Shown here piece after piece: positions 32,090-43,278 of a stretch of DNA of 64,000 nucleotides; position 1 is the stretch's first letter, and every line of letters begins with the position of its first letter. The DNA is from Ariolimax columbianus (lineage: Eukaryota > Mollusca > Gastropoda > Stylommatophora > Arionidae). Under the pieces are notes generated by a model that did no database searches, had not been told where the DNA came from, and saw only the letters and a list, made by a program, of their open reading frames with translations. The DNA lies in assembly GCA_036924085.1 (NCBI GenBank), contig JAVGWX010000025.1, positions 31,073,921-31,137,920 of the forward strand, given 5' to 3'. The position numbers and the translations under genes were made by a program.

Positions 32090-33261
32090 GGGTCTGTTGA
32101 TCATATTTTTTTTTATTGGAAGGGCACCATTCATTATGAGTTTGTTCCACATGGTCAGACAATCAAAGAGTATTACTTGGATGTCATAAGATGTTTGATA
32201 GGCAATATGAAGAAAGAGAGACGAAGCATGGACACACACAACTTTACTGCTGCGCCACAACAATGCACCTGCACACACATCGCTGCTTATTTGTGACTTT
32301 GGCAAAGCACGAGATAAATGTCCCAGGTTTTGCCCATTGTAGTCATATTTTGTTCCCAAAGTTGAAATCCACCTTTAATGGTTGCTGATCTCAGACCATA
32401 GAAAAATTTAAAAGAAATTTTGCTTCTAGACATGCAAGCTATCTCCAAAAACAATTTCCAGGATAAGTTTAAAAATATTTTGGGAGCGGCGTGTCAACGA
32501 TAGACCAAACTATTTCAAAGAATACAAAGCTTTAATAAATTGTAAATAAAGACTTTTTTATTTATTTTACACATTTTTTATTGTTGATTTTATACTGGGC
32601 AGAGTGAATATGATTAAACTGTCAGATTTTGTTCTTGGTGTGATCTCAATCTTCAAAGTGTGTCTAATATTGATATTGCACACTAAACTCTATTTCAGCA
32701 TGAACTGTCCGTTGAGGGATACAGGGATATGGATGAGGGATAGTCATTATTGGAGAGGAGTACTAGCATCTGTAGGCTAGTGAAAGTGAGCCATTACCTT
32801 CGTAGAGGCATATACAAGGGAAAAGGCATTAGAATCATTTAGAGAGTTAGTCTGTTGTGTAAACATTGGATATGAAACATAGGCCAGATATATTAAAATC
32901 AGCCAATAAGTGACTGTTAGATACGGTCACTATAATTGATGAACAAACAATCTACAAATTATAGGAATCTAAAATCAAATGTGTTCCAATCATAGAGCAA
33001 ACTAATAAGAGTTGCCCATTGCAAGTGAAGATGGTGACAGTATTACAATTATGGTGTTTTATGTAATTACATGTGGCAGTGAAGTCCTATAATAGAAAGC
33101 TACAGGAACCATCCATGTCCAGTCTTTTCACCATTTACTGAAAACTACTGAGTACCTGTTGTTCTGCTCAGAGTGCTATTGTGATATCTTTGTATAACAT
33201 AACAGATTGGAACAAAGAGAATTGGACAAATGCTCTCTTCTATGCATGAATTTATTCACAG
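32090..33261. other. 3' part of gene B intron 3
   Basis: Non-coding DNA alignable with 51650-52839 in gene C. No element or exon is recognised before 33262. Confidence 0.5.
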
Positions 33262-33336
33262 TCTGCAGTATGTACGGAAATGAAGTATCCATTCCTACGG
33301 GATCTAATCAAACTGGAACAGAAACCAGATTGTTCT
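33262..33336 (+). CDS. Gene B exon 4 (75 nt)
   Basis: Acceptor TTCACAG and donor GTGAGT bracket 25 codons: SAVCTEMKYPFLRDLIKLEQ then KPDCS. It is phase 0 on both sides. The C copy (52840-52914) differs by one residue at the end and has donor GTAAGT. IKLE fits psi-K-x-E. It matches the next 75-nt exon in length and phase, perhaps by an ancient exon duplication, though the peptides are not clearly similar. Confidence 0.7.
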
Positions 33337-33689
33337 GTGAGTTACCTGTCTCTGTTTTATTCTCCATAATAAGGTATTGACATATACATATATCTTGGTA
33401 GTAATATAGATATAGAGTAGGAGGAACAGGTAAAGATATAAGAATACAAAAGGCAGTTGAACCTTTGACATGTCTATTTTAAGACATTTTCTTTATAGGA
33501 AGCTGATCAGATTTGATTGATGAATATTAAATTTGTGAATGATCACAGCTTTGATGTATTCTGTATAAGAAAAGATTTCAGATGTAAGTGCTACCACCTA
33601 TTACCCATCATCTGTCCCTTGTGTTATTCTCAATCATCATTTTTTACCATCAATACTCATCACCACTACCTGAAAAGGACAGGGACTAA

Positions 33690-34000
33690 AGATGCAGCAC
33701 ACTGAATGAGCTGACAGCAGTCAGAACCTCATAGCTGGCTGCTTGCATCAGGGTCTGAGAACCAGAGCTCATCAAGACGCTATTCCATCTCCGAGTGATG
33801 GCCCTGGAAACAAGCAGCACTAGTGTAGTCTGGCGCTAAGAGAATAGGGATTGCAGTGGGAAGACAAACTTAGAATCTAAAAAAAGCCAACTGAAATATG
33901 ATGTGTCAGGCCGACAGGCAGATATCGAAGCCTTGCTGTAAACTAAACTGCGACATAGTGTCGCAACGTTCTTTTCAGGACAAACACTGAAGAAGAAAGG
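33690..34000 (+). mobile_element. Ancient family-2 repeat in intron 4
   Basis: A diverged copy beginning GATGCAGCACACTGAATGAG. Its 3' half is the same sequence that opens the window at position 1, so it was present before A and B separated. Confidence 0.6.
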
Positions 34001-34659
34001 AACTGAGCACCTGTTGATCTTCTTTGATGTGCAGTGAAGTCTGCTCAGTGAACATAACATAATAACATTTGTCTTGAACTCGGTGTGCGAAAACAGTGAA
34101 ATAAGAAAACAATGTCCTTGATTGACACAATTTTAGAATGATAAGATGATCGCAGGACATTATTTCCCTTTGCTCTGTAAGGACAACACATCAGGTCAAC
34201 ACATTTTCTTCCCCATTTCACTTCTTTGTGGGGTATAGGATCATCAATGTAGATGGCTCCATAAAAGTACCATGTGATGAAGCACTTTGTGTGTTCTTGT
34301 AATGGTGGATTCTTTTATATTTTTACACATTGAGGTTGTTAGCCCTATGCACAACCGTCTTTAGTTGCATGTATACTTTCCTGGTGCATTACAACAGCTC
34401 AACATTATTAGCTCTAGAAGATGGCTTAAAAGAGGAATTGATGGAGACCTAAGTGGAACCAAAAGTATTAGGTTGATCAAGTTGTAGTCCAAGAATACTC
34501 CTCTTTAGCTGTCTTCTATGATATGATTATCAGTGAGCAGTAGTTCTTTTCATTGCTAACCAGTATCACACCCTGTATCTATGTTGGTCTCTGCAAAATA
34601 ATGAATGCATGTTTTTTGTTACATGTGTGCTGACACGTTTCACTTCTTATACTTGCCAG

Positions 34660-34734
34660 ACCACAAGCTCCAGCAGTGAACATGCTAACATCCCTGCTGT
34701 AGCAGTCACAGTGAAAGAGGAACTGAAGTGGGAG
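34660..34734 (+). CDS. Gene B exon 5 (75 nt)
   Basis: Equivalent to 771-845. It reads TTSSSSEHANIPAVAVTVKE then ELKWE; acceptor TTGCCAG, donor GTAAGC, phase 0 to 0. It carries the SUMO-like VKEE and LKWE. One residue differs from gene A. Confidence 0.78.
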
Positions 34735-35251
34735 GTAAGCCATTAGTCAACATGTCAAAATTCAAGACTTTGTCATTTTGTGTTATGCAAAGCCAACATC
34801 ACCACACTCCAGGCTGACTAATAGGCGCTCAGACATTTTCAGCAGATCATCAAGGGTGGTGGAAACTGATGGCTTTTCTAACTTGCTGGTTGTCATCATC
34901 CATTCCAGTTCCCCTTCCCTGTTTGGTCCTCAGTTTGATTCCAAACTCTTGCAGTCTGTGGATTACTGGATCATCATTTATAGTCATTGTCTAAAAGGCA
35001 GCCATTTAGAAATGTCGTCATGTATTCCTTTCTATCCATATCTCATCGCACGCTCCCTATGACTTCCAGTAGCATAAGTTTGTAGATAAGATGGATAGGA
35101 ACCATTTCTAATGTCCACAGTATAGAGGGTTTTGAAGCCACCTCACAAACATTATGTGGTTTATTATAATGTAGTCTCTAGCACTTCATCCCTGACAGCA
35201 GTCTGCTGTGGGACTACGTTATTTTGATATGAACCGGGTGTTCTGTTTCAG

Positions 35252-35375
35252 GTGCTTCATGTGGATGGCCTTTGTGAAGATGTTGACATTCAGAGCCAAG
35301 CCACAAGAAATTTAGACTGCAATCAGCCAGGAATGGTATCAGCTGATATGCTTGTTTCACATGACAGTAATAAAG
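35252..35375 (+). CDS. Gene B exon 6 (124 nt)
   Basis: Equivalent to 1468-1591. It reads VLHVDGLCEDVDIQSQATRN ... MLVSHDSNK; acceptor GTTTCAG, donor GTATAC, phase 0 in and 1 out. Confidence 0.78.
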
Positions 35376-36367
35376 GTATACTAGTCAATTATGTCTTCAT
35401 TTAGACACATTATCATTTCTATATTATGATCCATACAAAGCATTGGGCCATTACTACAGGTGCACTTTCCAACATTCGTACTGAAAGCCTGAATTTGCAA
35501 ACTTATCTTGTTGGTTTTAATACTCTCAGACACAAACTTCATCAGTCACCTTTTCCATCAAGATTGAAAAGTTAAAATGGTCTTATTCTATCCATACTTG
35601 GTAGTACTCCTGTGATTTAAACAGTTGACTTCAAGCTTCACTAGACTAAGCTCTTATTGGCCATGAGATGTGGATCCCACTTTTTCTGGTACTTGTGGCC
35701 TACAGTTTATAGAGAGCAGTGCGATCCGATCCCTGTCTGTCAAATGCATACATGAAATAATGTGATGCTAGTTCTCTGTGATGTGTAGTTTTATTTATTT
35801 GGGATGTCTAAGTAGAGATGGATAAGATACAACTTTAGGAAGTAATACATAAATGTTAATACACATGTGCTGGTTTGGAAATCATGTGGAAAGAGTAACT
35901 GGAGTTTCCTAGGTGAGAGTCTACAAAAATAATTAGTGTATGAAATAGTGGAGAGCAACCATTGACTCAAATGAAAAGAACAGAACAACTGAATTGCTCA
36001 GGACTGGCAAATACTTCATGTAAAATTGTTATAACAGGATCTGTGATTAGGATTGATAAGATTTGTTTCTGTTTGCCTTGTTTCCCGAAGAGGGGTTAAT
36101 TGTACAGTGTTTTACACCTTATGACACAGTGCACATATTTTGTTAATGGGTTTACTTTCCATGGTGTTTCATGAATCTGAACAATTGGGTTTGTGAGCCG
36201 TTCTACTAACTATTTTCCAACATTGTCCATTAAACTTGATAATCTCATCAATGATTTGCTAGGAAAGGTCATGAGTTTACTGTATGGTATTGTGTCGCCT
36301 TATTACCTGTATGAAGACATTCAATTGTATTGTATGACTATCATAATCAAATGTTTTCACTTTTCAG

Positions 36368-38409
36368 GCAGACCCACTTGTAGACAACGCTGTCTTACAT
36401 TCTCTCAGCTTGGTATCTTCAAAGAGGATATTAATGATGTGCACATGAGTCAAGATAAGTTAGATGATCCCAGGAATAGCAATGACATGGCAACTGATAA
36501 TAAGAGTAACGGAAACGAATCAACTGATCTTAGAAGCAAAGACAAGTTAGCTGATCCTAGAAGTAGTAAGGATGAGTTAATCTATTACATAGATAATGGA
36601 GGTGTGTTAGCAGATACCAGGTACCATTATAAAACACAATCAGAAATATATGGGGCAAAGAATGTGCAGATTGTGATGTTTCCAGATGTGGATTGTGGAA
36701 AAGGGTCAAATAAATGTGTTTCTGTCCATGTAGGAGATACTCAACTCAATGACAATGAAGTAGGTCATAAAATACACAGCAGCCTGGAAAAACACAACAG
36801 CTCGAGCAGTAGAGAATCAAAGCCATACAAATGTGACATTTCTGGTGTAAAGTTGACATTGGCATCAAAAGTACAGAGACTGAAAACTTATGATCAAGAG
36901 AAGTCATTTATATGTAATGAATGTGGTGTAGGGTTTGATATCTTTAGCAAGCTTAACAGACACGTCATAGAACATTCCAAAAAAAAATCTTACAAGTGTG
37001 ATATTTGTGATGTATTTTTTACAGCCAACCAAACTCTAAAATTACATAAAAGAAAACATACAGGAGAAAAGCCTTACAAGTGTGATCTCTGTAATGCATC
37101 TCTCACAACCACTCAAAATCTGCATTCACATATAGGAAGACATACAGGAGAGAAGCCTTACAAGTGTGATATTTGCAATGCATCTTTTACACAAAGGGAA
37201 AGTCTAAATGCACATAAAAGAAGACATACAGGAGAGAAGCCTTACAAGTGTGATGTTTGTGATGCATCTTTTATAACCACCGATAATTTAAATTACCATC
37301 TAGGAAAACATACAGGAGAGAAACCTTATAAATGTGATGTTTGTGATGCAACTTTTAGAAGAGCACAACATCTAAAAATTCATAAAAGAAGGCATACAGG
37401 AGAGAAGCCTTATAAGTGTGATGTTTGTGTTGCATCTTTTACACAAAGGGAAAGTCTAAATGCACATAAAAGAAGACATACAGGAGAGAAGCCTTACAAG
37501 TGTGATGTTTGTGATGCATCATTTATAACCAACCAGAATCTAAAATTACATAAGAGAAAACATACAGGAGAGGAGCCTTACAAGTGTGATGTTTGTAATG
37601 CATCTTTTACAACCACTTATAATCTAAATTACCATTTAGGAAAACATACAGGAGATATGCCTTATAAGTGTGATGTTTGTGATGTATCATTTAGAAGAAC
37701 TCACCATTTGATAAGGCATAAAAGAAGGCATACTGGAGAAAAGCCTTTTAAGTGTGATGTTTGTGATGCATCATTTGCCTACAATCAAAATCTGAAAGAA
37801 CATAAAAGAAAACATGCAGGAGAGAAGCCATATAAATGTGTTTCTTGTGATGCATGTTTTACAAGAGCCCAACATCTGAAAATACATAAAAGAAAACATA
37901 CAGGAGAGAAGCCTTATAAGTGTGATGTTTGTGATACATCTTTTACTAAAATGGAAAGTCTAAATGCACATAAAAGAAGACATACAGGAGAGAAGCCTTA
38001 CAAGTGTGATGTTTGTGGTGCATCATTTATAACCAACCAGATTCTAAAATCACATACAAGAAAACATACAGGAGAGGAGCCTTACAAGTGTGATGTTTGT
38101 AATGCATCTTTCACAACTACCCACAATTTAAACAGACACCAAAGAACTCACACAGGAGAGAAACCTTATACATGCGATATATGTTGTGGATCTTTTGCTC
38201 AAATGACTATTCTGAAAAGGCACAAAATGACACATACAGAAGATAAACCTTGGAAATGTCATATTTGTGGTGCATCCTTTACATACAATGGCCTACTTAA
38301 AAAACACCAAAGAATACACACAGGTGAGAAACCATACAAGTGTGATGTTTGTGGTGCATCATTTGCTTACAATAAAAGTCTGAAAGAACACAAAAGAATA
38401 CATACATGA
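36368..38409 (+). CDS. Gene B terminal exon: 18 C2H2 fingers
   Basis: Terminal exon; the upstream open stretch (36193-36367) is intron. It begins GRPTCRQRCLTFSQLG, 15 residues longer here than gene C. The leader has DKLxDPRxS repeats and FKED, then a degenerate finger, then 18 regular fingers to the stop TGA after RIHT. The first finger (FICNECGVGFDIFSKLNRH) and the last three (AQMTILKRH, TYNGLLKKH, AYNKSLKEH) are shared with A and C; the middle array is reordered. Recurrent contact modules are QRESLNA, RAQHLKI, TNQNLK and TTYNLNY. Two linkers are altered (HAGEKP, HTEDKP). It is expected to bind DNA in the nucleus; the target is unknown. Confidence 0.92.
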
Positions 38410-38605
38410 TAGTAGCTTTACAAGTGTAGTGTTTGAAGTGCAGTATGTTCTTTGAAGAAGACTGTGTCAGAACACACAAAAGATGACATAGAGAAGGTAA
38501 GTTGTACACAGGGGCTTTCTTGCATTCATTATATGCAGAAACACATCAAGCTTCATGGAAGTAAGAGTAGTCTTTGTGATGACAACTTTGTAACATTTTC
38601 AGAGT

Positions 38606-38760
38606 CAGACTAAGGTGCAAATATTGCAGTCAATCTGTAAACTACGAAACAATGCATTCCGTTCTCCAGACAACATCCTGGTTACTTGCAAAACCATTTT
38701 CAGGGCTTGGTGGCGAGAAAGAGATTGAGAACAAACATAGAAAAAGTTCACATGTCAATG
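38606..38760 (+). mobile_element. Family-2 repeat truncated by deletion
   Basis: Only the 3' half (GTCAGACTAAGGTGCAAATA onward) remains, fused to the gene B 3' flank. The complete copy at 11530-11890 downstream of A shows that B lost the 5' half together with intervening DNA. Confidence 0.75.
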
Positions 38761-38917
38761 AGAAATAGTGAATGTAACATATTCTGCTTCTTGATTGTTC
38801 ACTAAAATACAATTTTTTTAAAGTGTTAAAAACCTTGCCTATATCTGTTTCTGCTATAATTTACATGTAAAACTTTACTGCAACCATTCAGATTGTTACC
38901 TGGAAAATAATGTTTGC

Positions 38918-38923
38918 AATAAA
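38918..38923 (+). promoter_or_regulatory. Candidate poly(A) signal of gene B
   Basis: AATAAA lies 508 bases after the stop codon and is followed by a GT/T-rich downstream element (TTTTGTGTTGTGTATTTTAT). It is within a block conserved with the A flank. It is inferred only from motif and position. Confidence 0.45.
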
Positions 38924-39127
38924 ATGTTTCTTTCTGTGATTTTGTGTTGTGTATTTTATTTGTGGTTTACTCATCATCACATTTATTCCAGTTCAATCAC
39001 TTGTTCTCAAAAAGGGAATTCTTTGGACAAAAAAAAAACAAGTTGTTCTAATTCAAATTTTTACAGATGATGACTCTTTTGTCCCATAACTACATTTGGA
39101 TGCAAAATAAAATAAAAAGTTGTACTA

Positions 39128-39727
39128 GTAGTAGCCTCTTTCAGTCACGACTGACTATAGGATGATATGACTTGGAATAGTAGCCTCTTTCAGTCACGAC
39201 TGACTATAGGATGATGCAACCTTGGAATAGTAGCCTCTTTCAGTCACGACTGACTATAAGATGATGTAACCTTGGAATAGTAGCCTCTTTCAGTCACGAC
39301 TGACTATAGGATGATGCAACCTTGGAATAGTAGCCTCTTTCAGTCACGACTGACTATAGGATGATGCAACCTTGGAATAGTAGCCTCTTTCAGTCACGAC
39401 TGTCTATAGGATGATGCAACCTTGGAATAGTAGCCCCTTTCAGTCACGACTGACTATAGGATGATGCAACCTTGGAATAGTAGCCCCTTTCAGTCACGAC
39501 TGACTATAGGATGATGCAACCTTGGAATAGTAGCCTCTTTCAGTCACGACTGACTATAGGATGATGCAACCTTGGAATAGTAGCCCCTTTCAGTCACGAC
39601 TGACTATAGGATGATGCAACCTTGGAATAGTAGCCCCTTTCAGTCACGACTGACTATAGGATGATGCAACCTTGGAATAGTAGCCTCTTTCAGTCACGAC
39701 TGACTATAGGATGATGCAACCTTGGAA
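39128..39727. repeat. 50-bp minisatellite, 12 copies
   Basis: The unit is TAGTAGCCTCTTTCAGTCAC then GACTGACTATAGGATGATGC then AACCTTGGAA. Twelve copies are present (the first is 2 bp short); CTCTTT and CCCTTT variants are interspersed. The A flank holds two copies. Confidence 0.95.
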
Positions 39728-39739
39728 TAGAAACTCTAC

Positions 39740-41085
39740 TGAATTATTGGTTTTCTTTCTCATTGCAGCATTGTCGTTTCACTTCTCCATGTTGCTAGAT
39801 CTTCTTTTCCCCAGCATGAGGTAGCTCTTTAGAGTGCATCACAACTTGGATGAGTCTGTAGCTTCATCTTCCCAGGATGTTAGAATCATGTCACACTTCC
39901 CCACAGCTGTGGTCAGCCAACTGTTATTTTGGCATCCAACTGTGCATATAGAATATCTTTGGGGAAGCAATCATCTTTCAATAAAAAAAAAATGATCTTC
40001 ACTGCCTAATGAGAGTGTACATGCTTGGAAGTGTGCACCTCTACATTTGTCCCTCTGTCCTTTCATGTAATTCCAAGAATGGATTGCAGACACTGTAGAT
40101 GGAAAGTGGTATGTTTGTGCTCTTGTTTTGCATAGGTTGTCAAAATTTTGCTACCAAATGGGGGGTGCTGACCACACTAACATTGTAAACCATGACCTTG
40201 GTTTTAATTGCAAGTTTCTGGTTTTCCCAAACACGCATTGTGAGATGAACAAATGTCGCAGCAGCTTTGCCAATGCAGCTGTCTATTTCTGGTTCTAGAG
40301 AGAGCTTGTCATTGATGAGGGACGCCAGGTATGTGAATTGGTGCACTGCTGTGAATTTATGTTAAGAGATGGCGTGACGTCTACTTCTTGTTCTAGCACA
40401 TTTGTTTTGGTGAGACCGATATCTCTGCATGTCTGGAGATGTGATCTATCAAGCTCTCAAGTTCCTGCTAACTGGGTGACAATTGCACCATCATTAGTGA
40501 AAAACAAGTCCCTGGTGGTGACCTAACTGATCTTTGTCTTGAGCCTTGCAAGGGTAAGCAGCTGACCATCCAACATAGTTTGAAGGCAAGCTCCTACATT
40601 TGCGTTACCAAATGCATGTTTCAGTAGCAGACCAACACAGGTTCAGAACAGTGTCGTGGTCAGGACCCAGCATTATTTAACGCCATTGCGAATACCAGGT
40701 GGTTGTGATACGCTACCATTACATGGGACTGTACCTTTCACGGCTTCATGGAAGAATGTTTTTAGCTGAAGCAGTTTGCTTGTGCAGCCTATTTAGAGAG
40801 GATTTTGAAGACTACTAACCAAATCAATTGTCTTTGTCAAATCAAAAAAGGCTATATAAAATGGCTGATTCTGCTCCCATGATTTTTTTTAGTTGTAGAA
40901 CATAAAAAACATTTCAATGGTTGATCTTTCAGACCTGGGATAGCCTTGGGCAGAGTCAAGGGTTGTGAGAGTGATTGTCACACAAGGAGAGCTCAGCATA
41001 GTGCTTGACCCATCACTCTATCAGCTTTAATTTGTCTGTTATTTTCTCGCCAGTTATAGGGTTGAGCTGTACTGTTTTCCTACTT
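39740..41085 (-). mobile_element. RTE-like LINE relic (B flank)
   Basis: Paralogue of 12385-13700. HQFTYLASLINDKLSLEPEI, CIGKAAATFVHLTMRVWENQ and KLAIKTKVMVYNVSVVST are readable on the - strand at 40346-40140. It lacks the long G tract of the A copy. Confidence 0.75.
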
Positions 41086-41580
41086 TCTAGACCAATAGCT
41101 TTCTTTACACTATTATACATAGCTATTGAATCATTTAGGAGTGTATTTTGCTAGAGCATATTTTTGTTTGTTGTTCGTTGTAATAGATGTGCACTGAAAG
41201 CTTTGAAACTACATATAAACTACACTTAAAAGTGTACACAGTCCTTACCAAAGACACAGCGAATAACAAAAAAGAGTGCCAGCTCAAATTTGAGGGACAG
41301 TCACTGACCAGCCAGACAAGAGGGGTCATACCATTTTGAAGTCAAGCTTTAAAGAAATCTACTGGCCATAGATTAAGGTTCGTCACACTTGGGAGTTGAG
41401 CTTGACGTATACTTGCTGCTCAAACCTTGTACGCAGAAAAATAATAACCAATGCTAGCAGATAATTGAACTTGGCGTATCGTGAATACATAGAATCTCTA
41501 TGCCAGGTAGCCAGTAAAATAATAGGCACAAAATTAAAGTAGCTCAAAATATCACAGCCCACAACCAACCAAAATTTCTA
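41086..41580. other. B-C spacer with a remnant of the I-like LINE
   Basis: This aligns with 13700-14150 and then, after a gap, with 15770-15890. About 1.6 kb of the I-like LINE present in the A flank is missing here. The sequence around 41580 (CAACTATCTGAAAAAGATGC) is the empty site for the LINE at 15898-18241. Confidence 0.6.
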
Positions 41581-41659
41581 CAACTATCTGAAAAAGATGC
41601 CCAACTTAGTGTAGAAACAGCAGAACTGGCAACCCTAGAGACAGGGTCAGTTAATGCAT

Positions 41660-41793
41660 TCAACAATAGCCTTCTAATCCAGTATAATGAAGTTATTTTA
41701 AGTTAGACATTTTCTGGTCATTTTTCAGTCATGATTGGCTACTATTCAACATTTGATCTGGCAACCCCTGGCCATGAGTAAAACAAGATGGCG
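41660..41793 (+). promoter_or_regulatory. Candidate promoter of gene C (CCAAT, AAGATGGCG)
   Basis: Counterpart of 18380-18503: inverted CCAAT (GATTGGCT, 41733) and AAGATGGCG (41785-41793) with the same spacing. The embedded ATG opens a uORF of about 35 codons (MASKSELVESFLLTCCGILE) that stops just before the start ATG at 41901. Confidence 0.45.
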
Positions 41794-41900
41794 TCTAAAT
41801 CTGAATTGGTCGAATCATTTTTGTTAACATGTTGTGGCATTTTGGAGATTTTAACTATCTGCCAACAAATAATAACTACTTCTGTAATCTGAACTTCAAA

Positions 41901-41904
41901 ATGA
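41901..41904 (+). CDS. Gene C start codon at the end of exon 1
   Basis: ATGA precedes a GTAAGT donor, as in gene B. Spliced to 44901 it reads MSQRMDSGIF. Position -3 is A. The uORF stop (TGA, ~41892) lies a few bases upstream. Confidence 0.5.
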
Positions 41905-41954
41905 GTAAGTTTCCTTTGATTATCTTATAAACCTCGAATTTTTCTCTTTGCTAG

Positions 41955-42350
41955 ACATTGTTGGCCGATTTTTCTGAAGTCTTTTCTCATAACTACTAGT
42001 ACTAACCAGACTTACAGACTAAAAGTAAACTTAAATAACTATTAATCATTCTGGAATCCTACTATCAGCTTTGTCGCTCTTCTTTGTATCTCCTCTATGA
42101 TAAGGACTCCACACCTGTACACAGTACTCCAATCCAGGTCTAACTAATGCTTTATAAAGTTTGACTATCACTTCCTTGCTTCTATTGAGTTCTATACTTA
42201 ATGTATTGTTTAATTTTTATTTTCATACCTGCCTTACCTAACCTTGCATTTGTCTTTTTTACTGCTACCTGGACTTGCTCACTCACCTTACCTGTGTGAT
42301 CTATTATAACCTCTAGGTCCATTTCCTTATCTATCTTTTTAATATTGTTC
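41955..42350 (-). mobile_element. Decayed CR1-like LINE fragment
   Basis: Matches 19740-20040 with many indels (for example CTCCACACCTGTACACAGTA, TGATCTATTATAACC). It is in intron 1 of gene C. Confidence 0.7.
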
Positions 42351-42576
42351 TTGCTTGATGGCGCCAGGCTTCAGCTGTTCTTCTCTTAAGGTCGCAAGTT
42401 ATTCTGGGTCACTTAAGCATTGTTTTGCCTTGGATGATTAAAATACAATTGACACTTCCGTAGGTGACAAAAATCTTTTGTGATTGCAACAAAACAACAA
42501 TATTAGAAAAATCATTACAATGTATAAGAAATGGCTGTTGAAAAATGTACACAACTGAATCCCAGTATTTACTCAC

Positions 42577-42816
42577 ATTTTTGCTCTGATGCTTTCTGAA
42601 GGATACCCAGAGCTGATCTGAACTTTATCTCATCTACATGCTTATGCCCTTCTATAAACATAGTCGGAACAACAATCTTGACCTCTTGCACCAAATCAGC
42701 AATAGTGGGATCTCTTGTTTTCAACATCAGCTGTTCAATGTATCCTTTCTGGAGTGGATGAACTAGTTTAAAACATGTCAAATATGCTTTCAATTCAACA
42801 ATAGACTTCTTGCTTA
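42577..42816 (-). CDS. Unidentified 240-nt open segment, possible exon
   Basis: On the - strand, within intron 1 of gene C. An acceptor-like ...TTATCATTATAG and a donor GTGAGT bracket exactly 240 nt, with phase 1 at both ends and no stop. It reads SKKSIVELKAYLTCFKLVHP, QKGYIEQLMLKTRDPTIADL, EVKIVVPTMFIEGHKHVDEI and RSALGILQKASEQK. The paralogue in B intron 1 (21706-21945) keeps the peptide in broken form. I do not recognise the family and see no partner exon. It could be a captured gene fragment, an antisense gene exon, or part of an unrecognised mobile element. Confidence 0.35.
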
Positions 42817-42980
42817 CTATAATGATAATTAACAATGTCTAAAAATAAAATTTCAAAGTTAAAGAGAAAACAATTCATATTTTGAGTTAAAGGGCACTAA
42901 CCTAGCATGAAATTGATTTTAAATTACTTTAAATAAATATTAAATTAAATATTATTACTTCACTTGAATACTTTGATTTT

Positions 42981-43143
42981 GACCGCTGCAAAACTGCCCG
43001 ATATACGAAGACCAGAGAAAACACATGTGGCCATCACCAGTGGCAACACTAGACAAGCTCTATGGCAGTGTCGACAGTCTCAGGATGACCGCTGGTTTCT
43101 TAGAAAAAATACAGTTTGATGTCTGACAGCGTACGAAGAAGAA
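42981..43143 (+). mobile_element. RNase-H LINE 3' fragment, 163 bp
   Basis: Encodes the last residues of the LINE (ARQALWQCRQSQDD in one frame) and ends GACAGCGTACGAAGAAGAAG. It is flanked by GAATACTT(T)GATTTT. A truncated SINE lies immediately to the right at a second copy of the same target. Confidence 0.85.
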
Positions 43144-43154
43144 GAATACTTGAT

Positions 43155-43267
43155 TTTTAATATATATTTGTTTGGTTCGCCTAATTTTTCTATTCACCAA
43201 GGCGGTGTGTGTTGCGCAATGGCTTTTATTTTACACCTATCAGCCCAGTACATCCAACTTCATGATG
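43155..43267 (-). mobile_element. Truncated tRNA-SINE (3' half)
   Basis: Matches the body and tail of family 1 (TTCGCCTAATTTTTCTATTC ... CAGCCCAGTACATCCAACTT). The tRNA head is missing. It is bounded by GAATACTTGAT on each side (43144-43154 and 43268-43278). Confidence 0.75.
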
Positions 43268-43278
43268 GAATACTTGAT

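Larger units (their letters stand above)
18498..38409 (+). other. Gene B span: seven-exon C2H2 zinc-finger gene
   Basis: Gene model: 5' exon ending 18613, then exons 25416-25464, 27576-27684, 33262-33336, 34660-34734, 35252-35375 and 36368-38409. All introns are GT/AG and phases match at each junction. The total is 2478 nt: 825 residues and a TGA stop. The N-terminal ~325 residues lack a known domain but carry LKQE, IKQE, IKLE, VKEE and LKWE, each fitting psi-K-x-E; 18 fingers follow. The likely role is a nuclear DNA-binding regulator modulated by SUMO. Introns 1, 2 and 3 are enlarged by mobile elements. It is intact by sequence, but expression cannot be judged here. Confidence 0.75.

Noticed and set aside
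39128..39727. CRISPR-like array of 50-bp repeats
   Set aside because: The units are head-to-tail with no unique spacers, and this is eukaryotic DNA; it is a minisatellite.
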